DNA of 64,000 nt. Origin: Lathyrus oleraceus (taxonomy: Eukaryota; Streptophyta; Magnoliopsida; Fabales; Fabaceae). This document shows positions 49,368-63,100 of this stretch, in pieces. A program made the translations under genes and the position numbers. The DNA is taken from assembly GCF_024323335.1 (NCBI RefSeq), contig NC_066585.1, positions 183,910,294 through 183,974,293 of the forward strand, read 5' to 3'. The notes below the pieces were generated by a model. It was not told where the DNA came from, did not search any database, and saw nothing but the letters and a program-made list of their open reading frames with translations. Within the stretch, counting starts at the first letter, position 1; every line of letters begins with the position of its first letter.

Positions 49368-51910
49368 CCAATAAATGTACTTTTGGTGTTCACTCTGGCA
49401 AGTTGTTGGGCTTTATTGTCAGTGAGAAGGGTATTGAAGTTGATCCTGCCAAGGTCAAAGCAATACAAGAGATGCATGCGCCCAAAACTGAGAAGCAAGT
49501 CAGAGGTTTTCTCGACCGCTTGAAATATATTTTGAGATTCATATCGCATATGACTGCCACATGTGCGCCTATATTCAAGCTCCTTCGGAAAGACAAGTCT
49601 TATGATTGGACCGAGGATTTCCAAAAAGCTTTGGATAGTATCAAAAAATATCTGCTTGGACCTTTGATTCTATATCCTCCTATTGAAGAAAGACCTTTGA
49701 TCATGTATTTAACTGTGCTTGAAGAGAGTATTGGTTGTGTTCTTGGTCAGCAAGATGAATTTTGGAAGCAAGAATATGCAATTTACTACCTCAGTAAGAA
49801 GTTCACCGACTACGAGACTCGGTATTCTATGCTTGAGAAGACATGTTACGCATTGGCTGTGGATGCTAAGCGTCTACGCCAGTATATGTTGAATAATACT
49901 ACTTGGTTGATATCCAAAATGGATCCAATCAAATACATTTTTGAGAAGCTTGCTTTAACTGGGAGGATCACCCGCTGGCAGATGTTGTTATCTGAGTATG
50001 ATATTGAATACCGATCTCAAAAAGAAATTAAAGGTAGTGTTTTAGTTGACCATTTGGCTCTCCAACCTATTGATGATTACCAGTCAGTGCAGTTTGATTT
50101 TCCTGACGAAGAGATTTTGTACTTGAAGATGAAAGATTGTGATGAACCATTGCTTGAAGAAGGACCAGAACCTGGTTCCCGTTGGGGCATGGCATTTGAT
50201 GGAGTTGTTAATTCTTATGGTTATGGCATTGGGGCGATGATTATTACTCCTCAAGGCACTCATTTCCCATTTACAGCTAGATTGAACTTCAAATGTACAA
50301 GTAATATGGATGAGTATGAAGCTTGCATTATGGGGCTCGAAGAAGCCATTGATCTCAGAATTAAATATCTTGACGTCTATGGAGATTCAACCTTAGTTGT
50401 TAATCAGATCAAAGGTGAATTGGAGATGAATCAACTCGGTTTGATACCGTATAAAGATAATGAGAGGAGGATATCAAATTTCTTTACAAAGGTTGAATTT
50501 CATCATATTCCTCGAGATGAAAACCGGATGACAGATGCTCTTGCAACGTTGGCTTCCATGATTGTGGTGAAGTATTGGAGTGAAGCTCCTAATTTGAATG
50601 TGATGCATCTTGATAGGCCTACTCATATGTTTGTTGTTGAAGAGGTCAAAGATGAAAAGCCGTGGTATTATGATATCAAATGTTTCCTCCAAAGTCAGAT
50701 TTACCCGTCTAGGGCATCTTTGAAAGATAAGAAGACTTTGAGAAGATTAGCTGGCAACTTCTACTTGAATGGTGATGTGCTTTACAAGAGAGATTTATAT
50801 ATGGTTTTGCTCAGATGCGTGAATAGACACGAAGCAGACATGTTGATGACTGAAGTCCATGAAGGTTCCTTTGGTACTTATTCCATTGGACATGCTATGG
50901 CAAAGAAGATGTTGAGAGTAGGTTACTATTGGCCGACAATGGAATCTGACTATTGCAAGTTTATGAAGAAATGCCACAAGTATCAAATTTGTGCATATAA
51001 GAATCACATTCCTTCGACACTGCTGAACGTTATTTCCTCTCCATGGCCCTTTTCCATGTGGGGAATTGACATGATTGGCATGATTGAGCCTAAAGCTTCA
51101 AACGGACATAGTTTCATTCTGGTGGCTATTGATTACATCACAAAATGGGTTGAAGTGGAATCGTATGCAAATGTGACCAAGCAGGTTATGCACCGATTTA
51201 TCAAAAATCAAATTATATGCCGTTATGGTGTGCCAAGTAAGATCATTACTGATAATGGATCGAACTTGAATAACAACATGGTGGAAGCTCTTTGCAAAGA
51301 CTTCAAGATCGCACATCCTAATTCTTCTCCCTACATACCCAAAATGAATGGGGCTGTTGAAGCTGCAAATAAGAACATTAAGAAGACCATTCATAATATG
51401 GTTGTGACGTACAAAGATTGGCATGATATACTCCCATTTGCTTTGCATGGGTACCGTACATTCGCCTTCACTTCAATAGGGGCAACCCCTTTATCTCTTG
51501 TTTATGGCATGGAAGTTGTGCTCCACGTAGAGGTTGAGATCCCATTCTTGCATGTGCTGATAGAAGCCAAGTTGACTAAAGTTTAATGGTGCCAGACGAG
51601 ATATGATCAGTTGAATTTTATTGAGGAGGGGAGATTGACTGCCATGTGTCATGGTTAGTTGTATTAACAGAGAATGAAGAAAGCTTTTGATAAGAAGGTC
51701 AAGCCTCGTGTGTTAAAATAAGGTGACCTCATGCTTAAGAAAATTCTATCTTTCAAACCTGATGCTAGGGGAAAATGGACTCCTAATTATAAAGGCACAT
51801 ATGTTGTTAAGAGACCCTTCTCGGGCGGTGCATTGATTCTTACAACTATGAATGGTGAAGAATTCACTCGTTCTGTGAATGTCGATGCAATCAAGAAATA
51901 CTTTGCCTAA
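49368..51910 (+). pseudogene. Element E pol fragment: RT end, RNase H, aRNH, integrase
   Basis: Open from 49370 to 51586, the longest intact pol frame in the window (about 738 codons). It starts in the RT C-terminal part (NKCTFGVHSG), so the RT core with YVDD is missing. RNase H, aRNH (AFDGVVN, DEYEA, YGDS) and the integrase with WGIDMIG, ITDNGSN and AVEAANK (the D, D and E residues all present) follow. A stop near 51584 and more stops after it break the C-terminal domain, which ends KKYFA at 51910. The first 2163 bp are the second copy of the duplicated D segment; after 51530 the original element continues. Confidence 0.9.
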
Positions 51911-54892
51911 AAAATAAAAGAACAACTCGCTAAGTTTAAAACCCGAAAGGGCGGCTTAGGAAAAAATGAGTGTCTCAGTAGATTGAAAACCCGAAAGGGC
52001 GATCCAGGAAAAAGTTAGAGACATAAAATAGAAAAAATTTATCCCGGTAGATTGAGTACCCCGCCTTGGGGAAATCTAGGCAAAAATTAGGGATTATGGC
52101 AAGTAACTACACTCGGGTGGTCCTAATCTTTGAAGAAGTTTTGAACAGTCATTTGGTTCTGATTCATCATTCTCAACCGAAGACAAGCACACAATGGATT
52201 TCAAAGTTGGAAGGAAGAGTAGTGTTCATTTTATTCAATGTAGCCCTTTTCCATGTAAATTACCATCTTAAAACTTTGTAAAGATCCATGGAGTCTCGCC
52301 ATTTGCGGACTACCATTCCATCAAATAAAGTTGAGCTTTTATCCAATTATTGCTTATTCTTATCTATTTCTGTTTTAAAATTGAATTTTTATGAGGATAA
52401 TTTTGAAATAAATAAATCAATGAACAATCATTTTTCTTAAATAATAAGGCATTTACTTTAAGAACAATCGATTTCAAAAAAGGAATGTCAACAACAATCT
52501 AAGAACGGTAAGTCTTGATGTGTGAAGCGTTGTTGGTCTTCCCCGAGCAGTTGTTTGGTGACTTTACCTCCACAACAGTTCTTCGTTCATCCCCAACATG
52601 GTTGATGAGTTTCTCCCTAAGCAATTTATCATCACCAATAGAGATTATGTGTTGTTCTCTTTGTACTTCATCATCTATCCCCAACTAAGAATTTATGATC
52701 TTCATTTATGTCTTTGTATGAACCTTGGATCTTTGTGGAACCTTTATTTGGTTTTTAGATCCCCAACACCTTTATTTGTATGTTGCATAGCCGTGACAAT
52801 TTCTCCCCTGTGTGAGTCTGCAGATCCGGTTGCTATATTGATAGCTTCGAATTGGTTTATTTCTCAATCTTCGAGAAGAGTCTGATGACTATTGTTTTCC
52901 TATTTGAGGAAGTTGTTGTTGATCTTTGTATCCTCTTGTGGACTTTTATTTGTCCTGGCAGATTTGTTGAATCCCTGGTGAAGCCCCACAAAGATGTTTA
53001 TGGATGGAATCCCTAGTAGATCATTTGGTTTCCCCCATTCAAAGTTTTTACCTCTCGTTGTGACTTGAGACCCAAGCGGAGTTCCATTTTCTAATAGAAG
53101 GTTTCTTCCTTCAGGTAGTATTTTGGTTCTGAGCAGTATTAATGATGTCCCCTGCAGGGTTGTCTCCCATTTGATATGGTGTTAACTTAAAATTCCCCAC
53201 AGTGGTGACTTACTGCTTTGAAAAGTATATATATATCCCACAGCTTGAGATCTGGATCCTCAGCAAATCTCCCTTTATCTTTAAGCATTTTGGGTTGGAT
53301 GGATGTTCTCCAAGTCATTCCCCAACCGAAGTTAGGCTTTTATTTAGATTGATGTAACCTCGGTCTCCCTGGAGCTATGGCTGTGTGCCACCCCCGGGAA
53401 TTGAATTTATTTTGAGTTAGGATTTATATCCTCGATGATTTATTTTCATCCCTAGCAGGTTCTCCAGTTGGTATTCCCATCTTGTTAAGATTAGTCGGGT
53501 ATCTAGTTGTGATGATTCAGATCTTCATTTTTATATCCTTTGTGCTCAATCCTCAGCATAATCATATACCTATTCATGCATATACATGCATAAACATGAC
53601 ATCATATATTTCATTGTGCATTGTTATCACATTAACCTTTCTTTTGATCCCCTGCTTTGGTGATATTATTTCCTCATGCAGATTTGGTGTGTATGTCCTC
53701 TTTTAAATGTAGAGTATCAGCCCCTTAAGCAGAAAGAGTTTATCCTTTCTCCTTCCCCACAGGGTTATTGCCTCGTGGATGATTGTTACTTCAGTCTCCT
53801 CCCCAATTCATTATCTGGGTGGAACCACTCCTCGTGGGTTATATCCTCATTGGGTTGAGTCTTGTATGACTGTTTCTTTCTAGTTCTTACTTAGATAGAT
53901 CTTTTGGTCATATAGATTTTGTTACCCAGTAACCGGTAATATCCTTCTTGATGTTTGAGTATTTTACTTGTGTTAATTTACCCAGTAACTAGTAAAAGGT
54001 AATTTACTTCTTTGATTTTCTCTAGAGGGTTCGTTTTTTCGTTTCCCCATCAAGTCTATCCTTGATATGTTCATCTTAACTGATGACGGATATTCTTCCT
54101 GTTTGGTGTTCTACCCAGTAAAAAGGTAGTTGTAATTCCTTCTTTCCCCAGAGAGTTTATCCTTGATATGTTCACTTTACCCGGTGATGGATTTTCTCTT
54201 TTTGTGGTATTCTACCCAGTAACCGGTAGTTGTAATACCTATTTGTCAGTTTCTACCCAGTAAATGGTATATATAAATCTTATTATCCCTTTGAGTTTAT
54301 CCTTGATATGTTCATCTTAACTGGTGACAGATACTTTCTCTTTGGTCTTCTTCCCAGTAACCGGTAGTTATAAATCCTATTTTTTTTCCCGGCAGTCTAT
54401 CCTTGATATGCTCATCTTAACTAGTGACGAATATTCTTCCTTTGAGTTTATCCTTGATATGTTCACTTTAACCGGTGACGGATACTCTCTCTTTGTTTTT
54501 TCTACCTAGTAAAAGGTAGTTGTAAATCCTATTCGGTTTCTTTTTGCCCAGTAGGCCATTCTTACTGAGTAACTGATAATAAATATTCCTCATTTTCCTC
54601 AGCGGGTCATCCTTGATATGTTTACCCTAACCGGTAACGGATGCCCCTCTGTCCGAGTATATTATCTTCTTACCTAGTAACCGGTGGTAGATAATATATC
54701 TCTTTTACTCATGTGTCAAAGATTTTCTTCCCCAATTGAGTTTGGGTTCATATTTCTTTGTGAAATTGAATTTCCTTTTGACTTGAGTATTTCGGCTTTG
54801 TTATGATATACTCGCATCCCCTGCAGATTCTTTTCTCCCCCAGTCCGAGTCTTTCCAATGATTTATTTTCATGGAAAATCCCCTCGTGTCTC
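51911..54892 (+). other. 3' UTR of element E, polypurine tract missing
   Basis: No credible gene. It aligns with the C 3' UTR, including the module array, up to the region near 54880 (CCCCTCGTGTCTC) and then meets the LTR directly. The last 300 bp or so of the C 3' UTR, including AAATAGGGGCAG, have no counterpart, so an end deletion is likely. Confidence 0.8.
54059..54670 (+). repeat. Degenerate tandem modules in E 3' UTR
   Basis: TCCTTGATATG at 54059, 54160, 54300, 54400, 54451 and 54610; spacings 101, 140, 100, 51 and 159 bp. CCCAGTAACCGGTAGTTG-like modules lie between them. It has the same two-module grammar as the C 3' UTR but a different arrangement. Confidence 0.85.
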
Positions 54893-54977
54893 TGTAAGAC
54901 CCCAATTTTGACCCTAATATCCCTCATGTTATTTCATCATATGCATTAGAATTGGGATCACATCCTAGTATCCTCCT
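54893..54977 (+). repeat. Family 2 LTR of element E, first part
   Basis: Starts TGTAAGACCCCAATTTTGACC and aligns with 34616 onward. Interrupted by solo LTR G at 54978; the last five bases (ctcct) are its target duplication. Confidence 0.9.
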
Positions 54978-57900
54978 TGTAGCGGAATATTCGTTACCTT
55001 TAGATTTATTGACTAAATCAAAAGTAAGCATACAATTCGAGTCGCCACCTCACTTTTATTTCTCCAAAGGAAAGGCTAAAAAGCGAGAAAAAGCCAAGTA
55101 AGAAGTTTTATCAAATCAAAAACTAATAAAAATGTCAGAGATCTGGGTAAGAGGGTTGGTTATGAGATGGGAAGGTTTTAAGCACCCAAAACATCCTTAG
55201 TACTCTAAGGGAGCCCTTTTTGCAAGTGTGTATTGTAGGTTGGTATTTGTGAAAAGATTTGTGCAAACAAGGTTGGGGAGATGAGAAGAGAATATACATA
55301 TTTACAATTTTGTTGTTTGAATGGATAAACCCGTTGCCTACGTACCATCACAAAGGTAGGATCAAAACCTCGTAGTTCGGGGTAAAAATCTCAAAATATG
55401 GGTGAATTGATTTGTCAAAAGCCTTAAGGTCTTTTGTTATCAAAGGGAGAAAACTCAACCTAAACTAACAATCCACCATGTGAGGAGAGCTTCAACATAC
55501 TAGTGAGGGATCCACCCTATAATAAGTATGGAAGACTTATAGTCCAATCACTAAGGATAAGGTGAGGTTTACATCAACCACTATGATAACTCAAACCTAT
55601 GGCTAATGTTTATGAAAAAAGGTTTTAACAAAGGTGGCCATTGAAACCACAAAAACAACTTGAAGTGAGATGTATTTACAAATTAGAAGTATTCACAAAA
55701 TGAAGTCAAAGTAGACTTAAGATTCATTCAAAATAAGTATTAATGAAAAGATTTTGAAAAGTCAAAGGCATTAGGCCTAGGTTTCTAATTTAAAAAAAAC
55801 AATGTCATTGTTTGCACAAAATGAGTTTGGCTTGGGTTAGAGTGAGGAGAAGAAGAGAAGGGCTAGTCCTAAACATGCAAAGATAAGAGAAGAGATAAAA
55901 CCCTTGGAGTTCCTTTTCTTGAAATCATAAAGATGATTCAAGATGCTCCTTTCCTTTGGACTTAGCAATCAACTCAAGCAATCAAAGCAAATATTAGATT
56001 CAAGCTCCTAGGATCTCCATTTGGCTTGTCTCTCTTAACTTGGCTATTCATGACAATGGTCCTCCTTACTATTTCAAGGTTGGATCCCTATCACACAAGA
56101 ACAAACATCAAAGAGTCCACAACACAATAAGAGAAAAGGACAAAGAATGAGTTTAGAATTGGGGTCCTTGGAAGTCAATCTTAAGATTTAGCATTCTAAA
56201 GGCATGAGGCCTAGTTGCTCTTCAACAAACTTAGCATTCTAAATGCATGAGGCCTAGTTGCTCTTGAACTTCTTTAAGCATAGGTAAGGTCCTAATTCTA
56301 AGTCCTTTCTCCTTTCTGCATTGAATTCACACAAACAAAGACAAAACAATCACAAAGCAACAATATATTTATATACAATAATGTGCTCAAATGAGCAAAA
56401 GGAAAATGGCATAAGCATAAAATATGAGCTCAAGTGAGGAAAGGGAAAATGCAATATGAATAAATGAGCAAGAAAGTAAATTTCATTAAAGTAAATTGCA
56501 AGAAATTAAATGCTTGAATTAAAGTTAGTAGTTAGTAGTCAATGTTAGTGTGTCATAAGACAATTTAGCGCTATGTTAAGCAATCGTAAGTGGACTAATG
56601 TAGTAGTCACACCTATCTGAGGTCGGTCAATAAAACTATAGGCAAATAAACATAAGTTATAGATCATGACTAGTAAGCCAAGCTCTTACAACTTGCCATG
56701 CCAAAAGAACAGAAGGAAAGGCCTTGTATGGATTTTAGGTTTTTTGCTTTATCAAGAAGCAACCTATCTTGGACACAAAGCAATTCACTTGATCTTTGAT
56801 CAAGTTGAATTTTATTTGGATCAAAGAAGGTTAAGCCTCTCATATGTCAAGACCAACCACAAATCATTAACTCATTGGCCAAAATAAAAAGAAGAAGATG
56901 AAGATGAAATGAAATGAAATAAAGGGAGAATTCAAATGACATAATCAAAATACAATGATCAAATGTGAATTAAATCATCCTCAACCAATGTAAAACAGAA
57001 GAGAAATGAAGATTAGAAGTCAACAAAGTCAAACATATTTTTTGGTATTTTTGAAATTGAAATAAATGCAAAATTAAAATGGTTAAAATATGGTCAAACC
57101 TCAAAATCAATTCAAATCAACTTCAACAAGTCCAATTGAATCATCATAGGTCTAACATGGTCAAACAAGGTTTGACAAATTTTCTCAACATTTTTTGAAA
57201 ACATAAACTATTTCAAATCAATTAAAAACAATAAAATATAACACAAATGAATTAAAATCTTAAATAAATCTCAAATCAATTAAGAAATTGATGAGAATAT
57301 TTTTCATAGACTTATCATGATTCATATGTGTTAAGAAAAATATATTTTGAATTTTCGGATATCAAAAAGTATTTAAAATGAATTAAAAACTATTAAAAAC
57401 AAAATAATTCACAAAAAATATTAAATGAAGTCACAAAAACAATTAAAAATCTGATTATGAAACTAGATTTTTCAAGAAAAATGTTGCCATTGGTCTCATA
57501 TTTTTATGACTTCAAATAAAATAGTTATGAATTTTTGAAATAAAAGAAATTAAAAGAAAATAAAACAGAAATATAGAAAATGCTAAAAAATTAGGAGCGC
57601 TGGATCCACATCATTAAATGACGTGGAAACATCAAGCGGTCCAGAAGCACGCTCCCACCATGGTCATGAGTCAAACGCATCACACACTCAATTAAAACAA
57701 GTAAACAAAATGCATGGCTGAGATTATAACGTGGGAGCCTCATCCAAGGGTCTAGATTCAACCACGTGGGGATGGTGGTAGAAACCACCATCTTCTCCGG
57801 TGGACCAACCAATTCCGGCCACCAGTTGCAGGTTTTTGAACCTCAACCAAAATGCACGAACTAGGTACCAAAATGAAGCTAGGGTGATGTACATCACCCC

Positions 57901-59711
57901 TGTAACTTTGGATTGTCCTCAAGATCTCTATCAAGTGATAAACCTTTGAAGTGCAACTTTAAACAGCACGATCCACTCAAATTCTTGCTTCTACTTTGAT
58001 CAGGAGATGATGATGATGATGCAAGGCTTAGGAATTGGAACTTGAAGATCAACTGATTGTGTTGAAATTCAAGTTTGAAATTGAGAAATAAAAATCAGAA
58101 TTCCTTTGAGTATTGTTGGGTTTTGATTTCAGCAGAGCTTCAGATTGCCTTAAGGTTCAGATTTGAATGAGGAGAGGCTTCTATTTATAATCGAGCTTGA
58201 TGCTAAGGCAAGGTAAAACTCGTGTGCATGATCATTGGGTACTCCATGCATGAGCCTGTACAGGCGCATGTGAGGCCCAAACTCAAGTGTATTTGCAAGC
58301 TGAGCTCATTCTGAATTGAATTGGACGTGCAATTAGCCTTGTGTTTTCTTGTGCATGAAGATTCAATGTGAATTGCATATTCGGACCTACACATTCATCT
58401 CCTCGAAAGTCCCATATAGAAAATCCAAACATAGGCATGTGAGTAATGGTTGAAAAGGTCTTGACATAAGGAACAAAAGCTATGTTGGGAAAAAATCCAT
58501 TTGGAGTTTGGAAATTTGTGAAAACTGGGCTTAAAGTTTGAGGTACAAAACATATATAAATTCCCTTTGAAATGTTTTGCCAAAAGTGACCAACTTCTAG
58601 CCCTTCTGTTTCAATGATGAAAGCCTCGAATGGAAAAACCTCCAACACTAAAGTTGTAGATTATTTCAAGTTGATCAATTTAGAGTTAAATTTTGCATCA
58701 TTTATAATTTTGATGAGAAAGTTATGGGCACTTGAAGTTGGACATTTTCAACATTCAATGGTTTTGGTCCAAAGTGACCTATAATGTTTTGTATTATCAC
58801 ATGTGTTTAATTTGGGATTATGAAATTTTGTCCAACATAAAATTTGAAGTAGACACCTTAATATTTCCAATGCAATTGGTCTCACCTCAAAATCATAAAA
58901 AATAAGGAAGTTAGGTCCTTGGGAAATTGACCCAAAATTAGGGTTTCAGTCAAAATGACCTATAATGTTTTGAAATTAATGATGACCTTCCAAGTTTCAA
59001 ATGAATATTTGATAAACATAAACGTTGTTCATATGGTTATTAAGAACATATTTTCTCTTGGGGTCATCTTTATTTGACAAACAAATTAAAAGTTAGGTCT
59101 CAATGGATCTCAAATTAGTCAGATGACTTGACTAGTCAACTTCTCAAAGCCAAACTTGAAATATTGATGAATGAATGATTTAGGATACTCACATAGGCTC
59201 ATATATGCATAAAATAATGAATTAAAGAACTTCCATTGATTGAATTTGATCATAGTTTGAGGTTGCTATATGAGCAAGGCACAATCAATGCACAGTTGAA
59301 TTAGGGTTTCCTTGGGAAACAATCCTCAAGCCATTTGGTTTATCTTGAGCAAATTGGAAATTGAGATACTTAGGAGACATATATGATGGTTAGGATCTTT
59401 GGGATCCATTTGCATGCTTGCTTTCATCTTCATCTAGCTATTTCAATGAGCATAGGAGCCTCCTAGGAGCAAGGGCACATGTGATCACTAAAACAAAAAT
59501 GAGTTAGTGACATATTTTTGTGCTTTTGGTTAGTAAACAAAATAAGAAAAGCAAAAATATACAATTCAAACATGCTTGGTGGTCTCAAACCAACTCACAC
59601 AAGCCCCAACCGAAGGGTTAAGGAGCCACACATGCTATGATCCTTGAGGCAATGCAATGAGCAATGATATGATGCCATGAGGGATCTTAGGGTCAAAATT
59701 AGGGTCTTAAA
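54978..59711 (-). mobile_element. Solo LTR G, family 1 (4734 bp)
   Basis: On the - strand it ends ATTCCGCTACA (54978) and starts near TTTAAGACCCTAATTTTG (59711), the usual TG start having mutated. The target duplication ctcct is at 54973-54977 and 59712-59716; the empty site is visible in the C LTR near 34695. TATA at 58192-58200; TGGCGACTC as the complement of 55040-55048. The AGTA hairpin at 55195-55210 has both stem arms changed compared with A, B and F. It is the most diverged family 1 LTR here. No gene. Confidence 0.93.
58192..58200 (-). promoter_or_regulatory. LTR TATA box of solo LTR G
   Basis: TTATAAATA on the - strand, 1511 bp from the LTR start. The GGCGCC found downstream in other copies is lost here. 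Confidence 0.68.
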
Positions 59712-59716
59712 CTCCT

Positions 59717-60140
59717 TACCCCTCATTCATTGGGTCTGTATTGGGAGAGATCACCAAGCACCATTTTATTGTATCATACTTTGTATTTTATCATTTTTTA
59801 CTAACCAAAATACCAAAAATATGTCTTTGCATTTTTTCTAACTCTTTTGTAGGTAGGGTGTATGCTCACCTTTGATCTATCAAGTTCATATCTAGGGTTT
59901 AAGACCCTCATTGTTAAGAGTTCAATCAGGAATGGTCTACAATGGCTATAAGCATCACATATGGATCCCCATGATCTTCACATGTTATTTTGATCAATAA
60001 ATCATCAAGAGTTTGGAATTGGTTTGCCTTGGAAACCCTAATTCATCTGGGTATCTTGTGTAACTTCTTCAACAAGCTTCTTCAACAATTGATCAAATAT
60101 TTCAAGGGATACTTCAAATTTCATCATCTTATGCATATAT
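59717..60140 (+). repeat. Family 2 LTR of element E, second part
   Basis: Continues the E LTR (aligns with about 34700-35115 of the C LTR) until cut at 60140 by LTR H, within ...atgcatatat. The remainder should lie beyond the window. Confidence 0.88.
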
Positions 60141-63100
60141 TGTAGCAGTATATTCATGACCATCAAGCTATGGATAAGCCAGACGTCAATAAAACCAGAG
60201 TCGCCACCGCACTTTTATTGTTTCCAAGGGAAAAGGGAAAAGTATGAACAAAATCCAAAAGATAAGAAATTTTCAAATCAAAACTAATAAAATGCCAGAG
60301 ATTACCGGTAAGGGGGTTCATTACACAGAGGGAAGGTGTTAGCACCCAAAGTGTCCTAGGTACTCCTAGGGAGCCCTTTCTTGTGTGCATATGTGTTTTT
60401 GTACAAAAGATATTGGAAGTAAGATAGAGTGGAAGGATGAGAAAACAATTCATTGATTATATTTTTGTGTTTGACAAGTCCTTCGGACTTATGCCTACGT
60501 ACCAACATAAAAATGAGGGATCAAAACCATGTAGTTCGTGGTATCAATTTCAAAGTGAGTTGATTGCTTTTAACAAAAGTTTAAGTTTAAAAGAGGCACA
60601 AAAGGCCTAAAAGAGTTTGAATGAGTGTTAGTTCTTTTTGTCTTTTTGAAATTTTAAGTCAAATATGGTTAAGTTCATTTACAAATTTGATTAAGAAAAG
60701 AAGTTTAAAAATGCAATGGCATAAGGCCAGAGTTTCTAATTTGCAATATGGTCAAAGTTTAGAAATCACAAGCAAAGAAGATTTTAAAAGGAGGGAGAGA
60801 TTTGAAATTTAAAGAAATGGGGAAGAGATGAAGAGACTAATCATAAGCATGAACTTAAAAGTTAAGAGTTGAAAAGGTCTTACCAGTGGGATGCAATCCA
60901 ATAGACAAGAGTGTCATATAGAAACCCATTTTTCCCTTTGGACTTTAGAATCAAGCAATATCAATACACAAATAGTCAGGTGAAGAGCAAGGCATAAAAT
61001 AAAGATAGCCACATCCAAGCTTAGCAACTTCATGATCTTCTTCAAAATTTCCCATGTATCAGATGACTTCAAAGAGGGCATGAGCCACAGGTTCAATATA
61101 ACCGCTTCACAATGATCATGTTGCAGATGAAGTTAAATGGATCTTCAATATTATATTAGATGGATTTTCATTTCACAAGCACTTGGTTTCATGAAAGTTG
61201 ACATTGGCCAAGTCCTTTGCATAGGGAGTGTTGCCTAAATTCTAGGTCCAATAGTCTTAGAACAGTCCACACAAAATGTTTTTTAGGGTTTTTTGTTCTT
61301 ATTATGTATATTAAGGTCATAGGACCAATCAAACAAACAAGTATACACAAATACAATATATCACAACATATGGCCCAAGTGGGAAAATGGAAAATATCAT
61401 TAAAGTAAACAAGTTGAATGATATGAATAATGGCAAATGAATTAAAGCTTAAAAATTAAAGTGCATAAAAGTAAATGACTTGAAATCAAATGTTAGTTGT
61501 TAGTTAATTAGAAGTTAGTATTGCTTTTGCTTTTGTTTTGTTTAAGTCATTCTTTGGAGAACACTCAACCCACTTATCACAAGCATGGATCCTTGAACCA
61601 AGACATCTTCCAAAGGAAGGAAAAAAGGCTAAGTTTCCACACAATGCCTTTTGTGTCAAAATTTAGCGCTATGTTAAGCAACCGTAATTGGACTTATGTA
61701 GAAGTCACAACTATTTGAGGCCGAGCAATATGATTTTGGTGTTAATGCACGTTAGAGACATAGTATAATGGACTGTGCTCATGAAACTTACCACACACAA
61801 AAAGAATATGCAAAGAGGTTGACCTAATCTCATCCATACTCATGTTGATTTTGCAATCAACTAGCCTAAGGATATCAACATATTATGGATCCATGACATG
61901 AATGAATAGAGAAGGGGAATGAGATGAAGAGGGGGGGATGGATTCAACACAAATTGGTCAAAATCAATTAAATCATGAAAAATATTAATAATGACCCCAA
62001 AAATAATTTTAATTCAGAAAATGAAAGAGGAATTTATTTAATTTTTTTTGGTGAAACTGTCATATTTTTTGGATCAATATTAAATTTAATATGAATTAAT
62101 GAAAATAACACAATTAAAATGAAAATCAATTAATCAGAAAAAACATGGACCACTTGATCTCCCTCATTAATTAAGGTGGCAGATCAAGTGGATCCAAACG
62201 CGCATTCCACCATGCACTTGAGTCAGCACGCCATACAAGAGGTATTCAAAACCAACGCTTTTGATTAAAACAAAATGAAATGATCTCTGGGCCATTCCAG
62301 CTCACCACCTAAGCAAAACGTCGTTCATCTTCTCAGGTGACCTTGGTCGGATTGGTCCACTCATCACCATCACAAAAATGAAAAAGGAGGACATGATTTT
62401 ACAGTAAAAATGGCATTGATCATGAATCTGACCTCAATTCATCATAACTCCAAGTATATTGGGAGATACATGGAGTTAAAATTTGAGGTACATGAAATGA
62501 GTTGCTTCGATTTGACCTAAAAGCAACTCAATCTTCTTGCTTACATTGGTAGGACTTCAGACAACCAAGGATCCAAGAGAATTGATGAGAATTGAGAGAG
62601 AATCGAAGAGAAGAAAAAATCTGGAAAATACCTTTAATGTTGTGCAGAACTCGATTGCTTTTGCTTTGCTTCTTGCTTGATCTCACTCAGGAAGCTTGTA
62701 GAAGTGGTTTAGAATTGAACAAAAGCCTTGGATCGCTGGAGTTTTGAATCTCGAAACAGTGAGATTCAAACTCAATTTTCAAAGAAAATTCTCAGGTTTC
62801 TCCTTTCAAATGTGCGGGTTTGAGGTATTGGAGCAAAGCTGGCACGCGTGGGTCCCCAATTTTGATGCTAGAGGCTCTTATTTATAGCTGCAGTTCATGA
62901 TATTTGCACCTTGAATTTGAAATTCCAAATTTAGCAATGGAAGATACATGCTTGCATGAGCGTGTACATGTCCATGATGCTACTCACTTAAGTCCATAAT
63001 CAAGTGTAATTGAGTCTGAAAGTGAATTGGAATGCAAGGCAAATGTGTAGAGCTGTTTGAAGTTTGATTCTTGCCAAATGATGATGTCATGTTCAAGCCA

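Noticed and set aside
29728..51910. Host gene interpretation of the long open frames in pol fragments
   Set aside because: They match RNase H, aRNH and integrase of Ogre, lack a start and RT core, and lie between LTRs.
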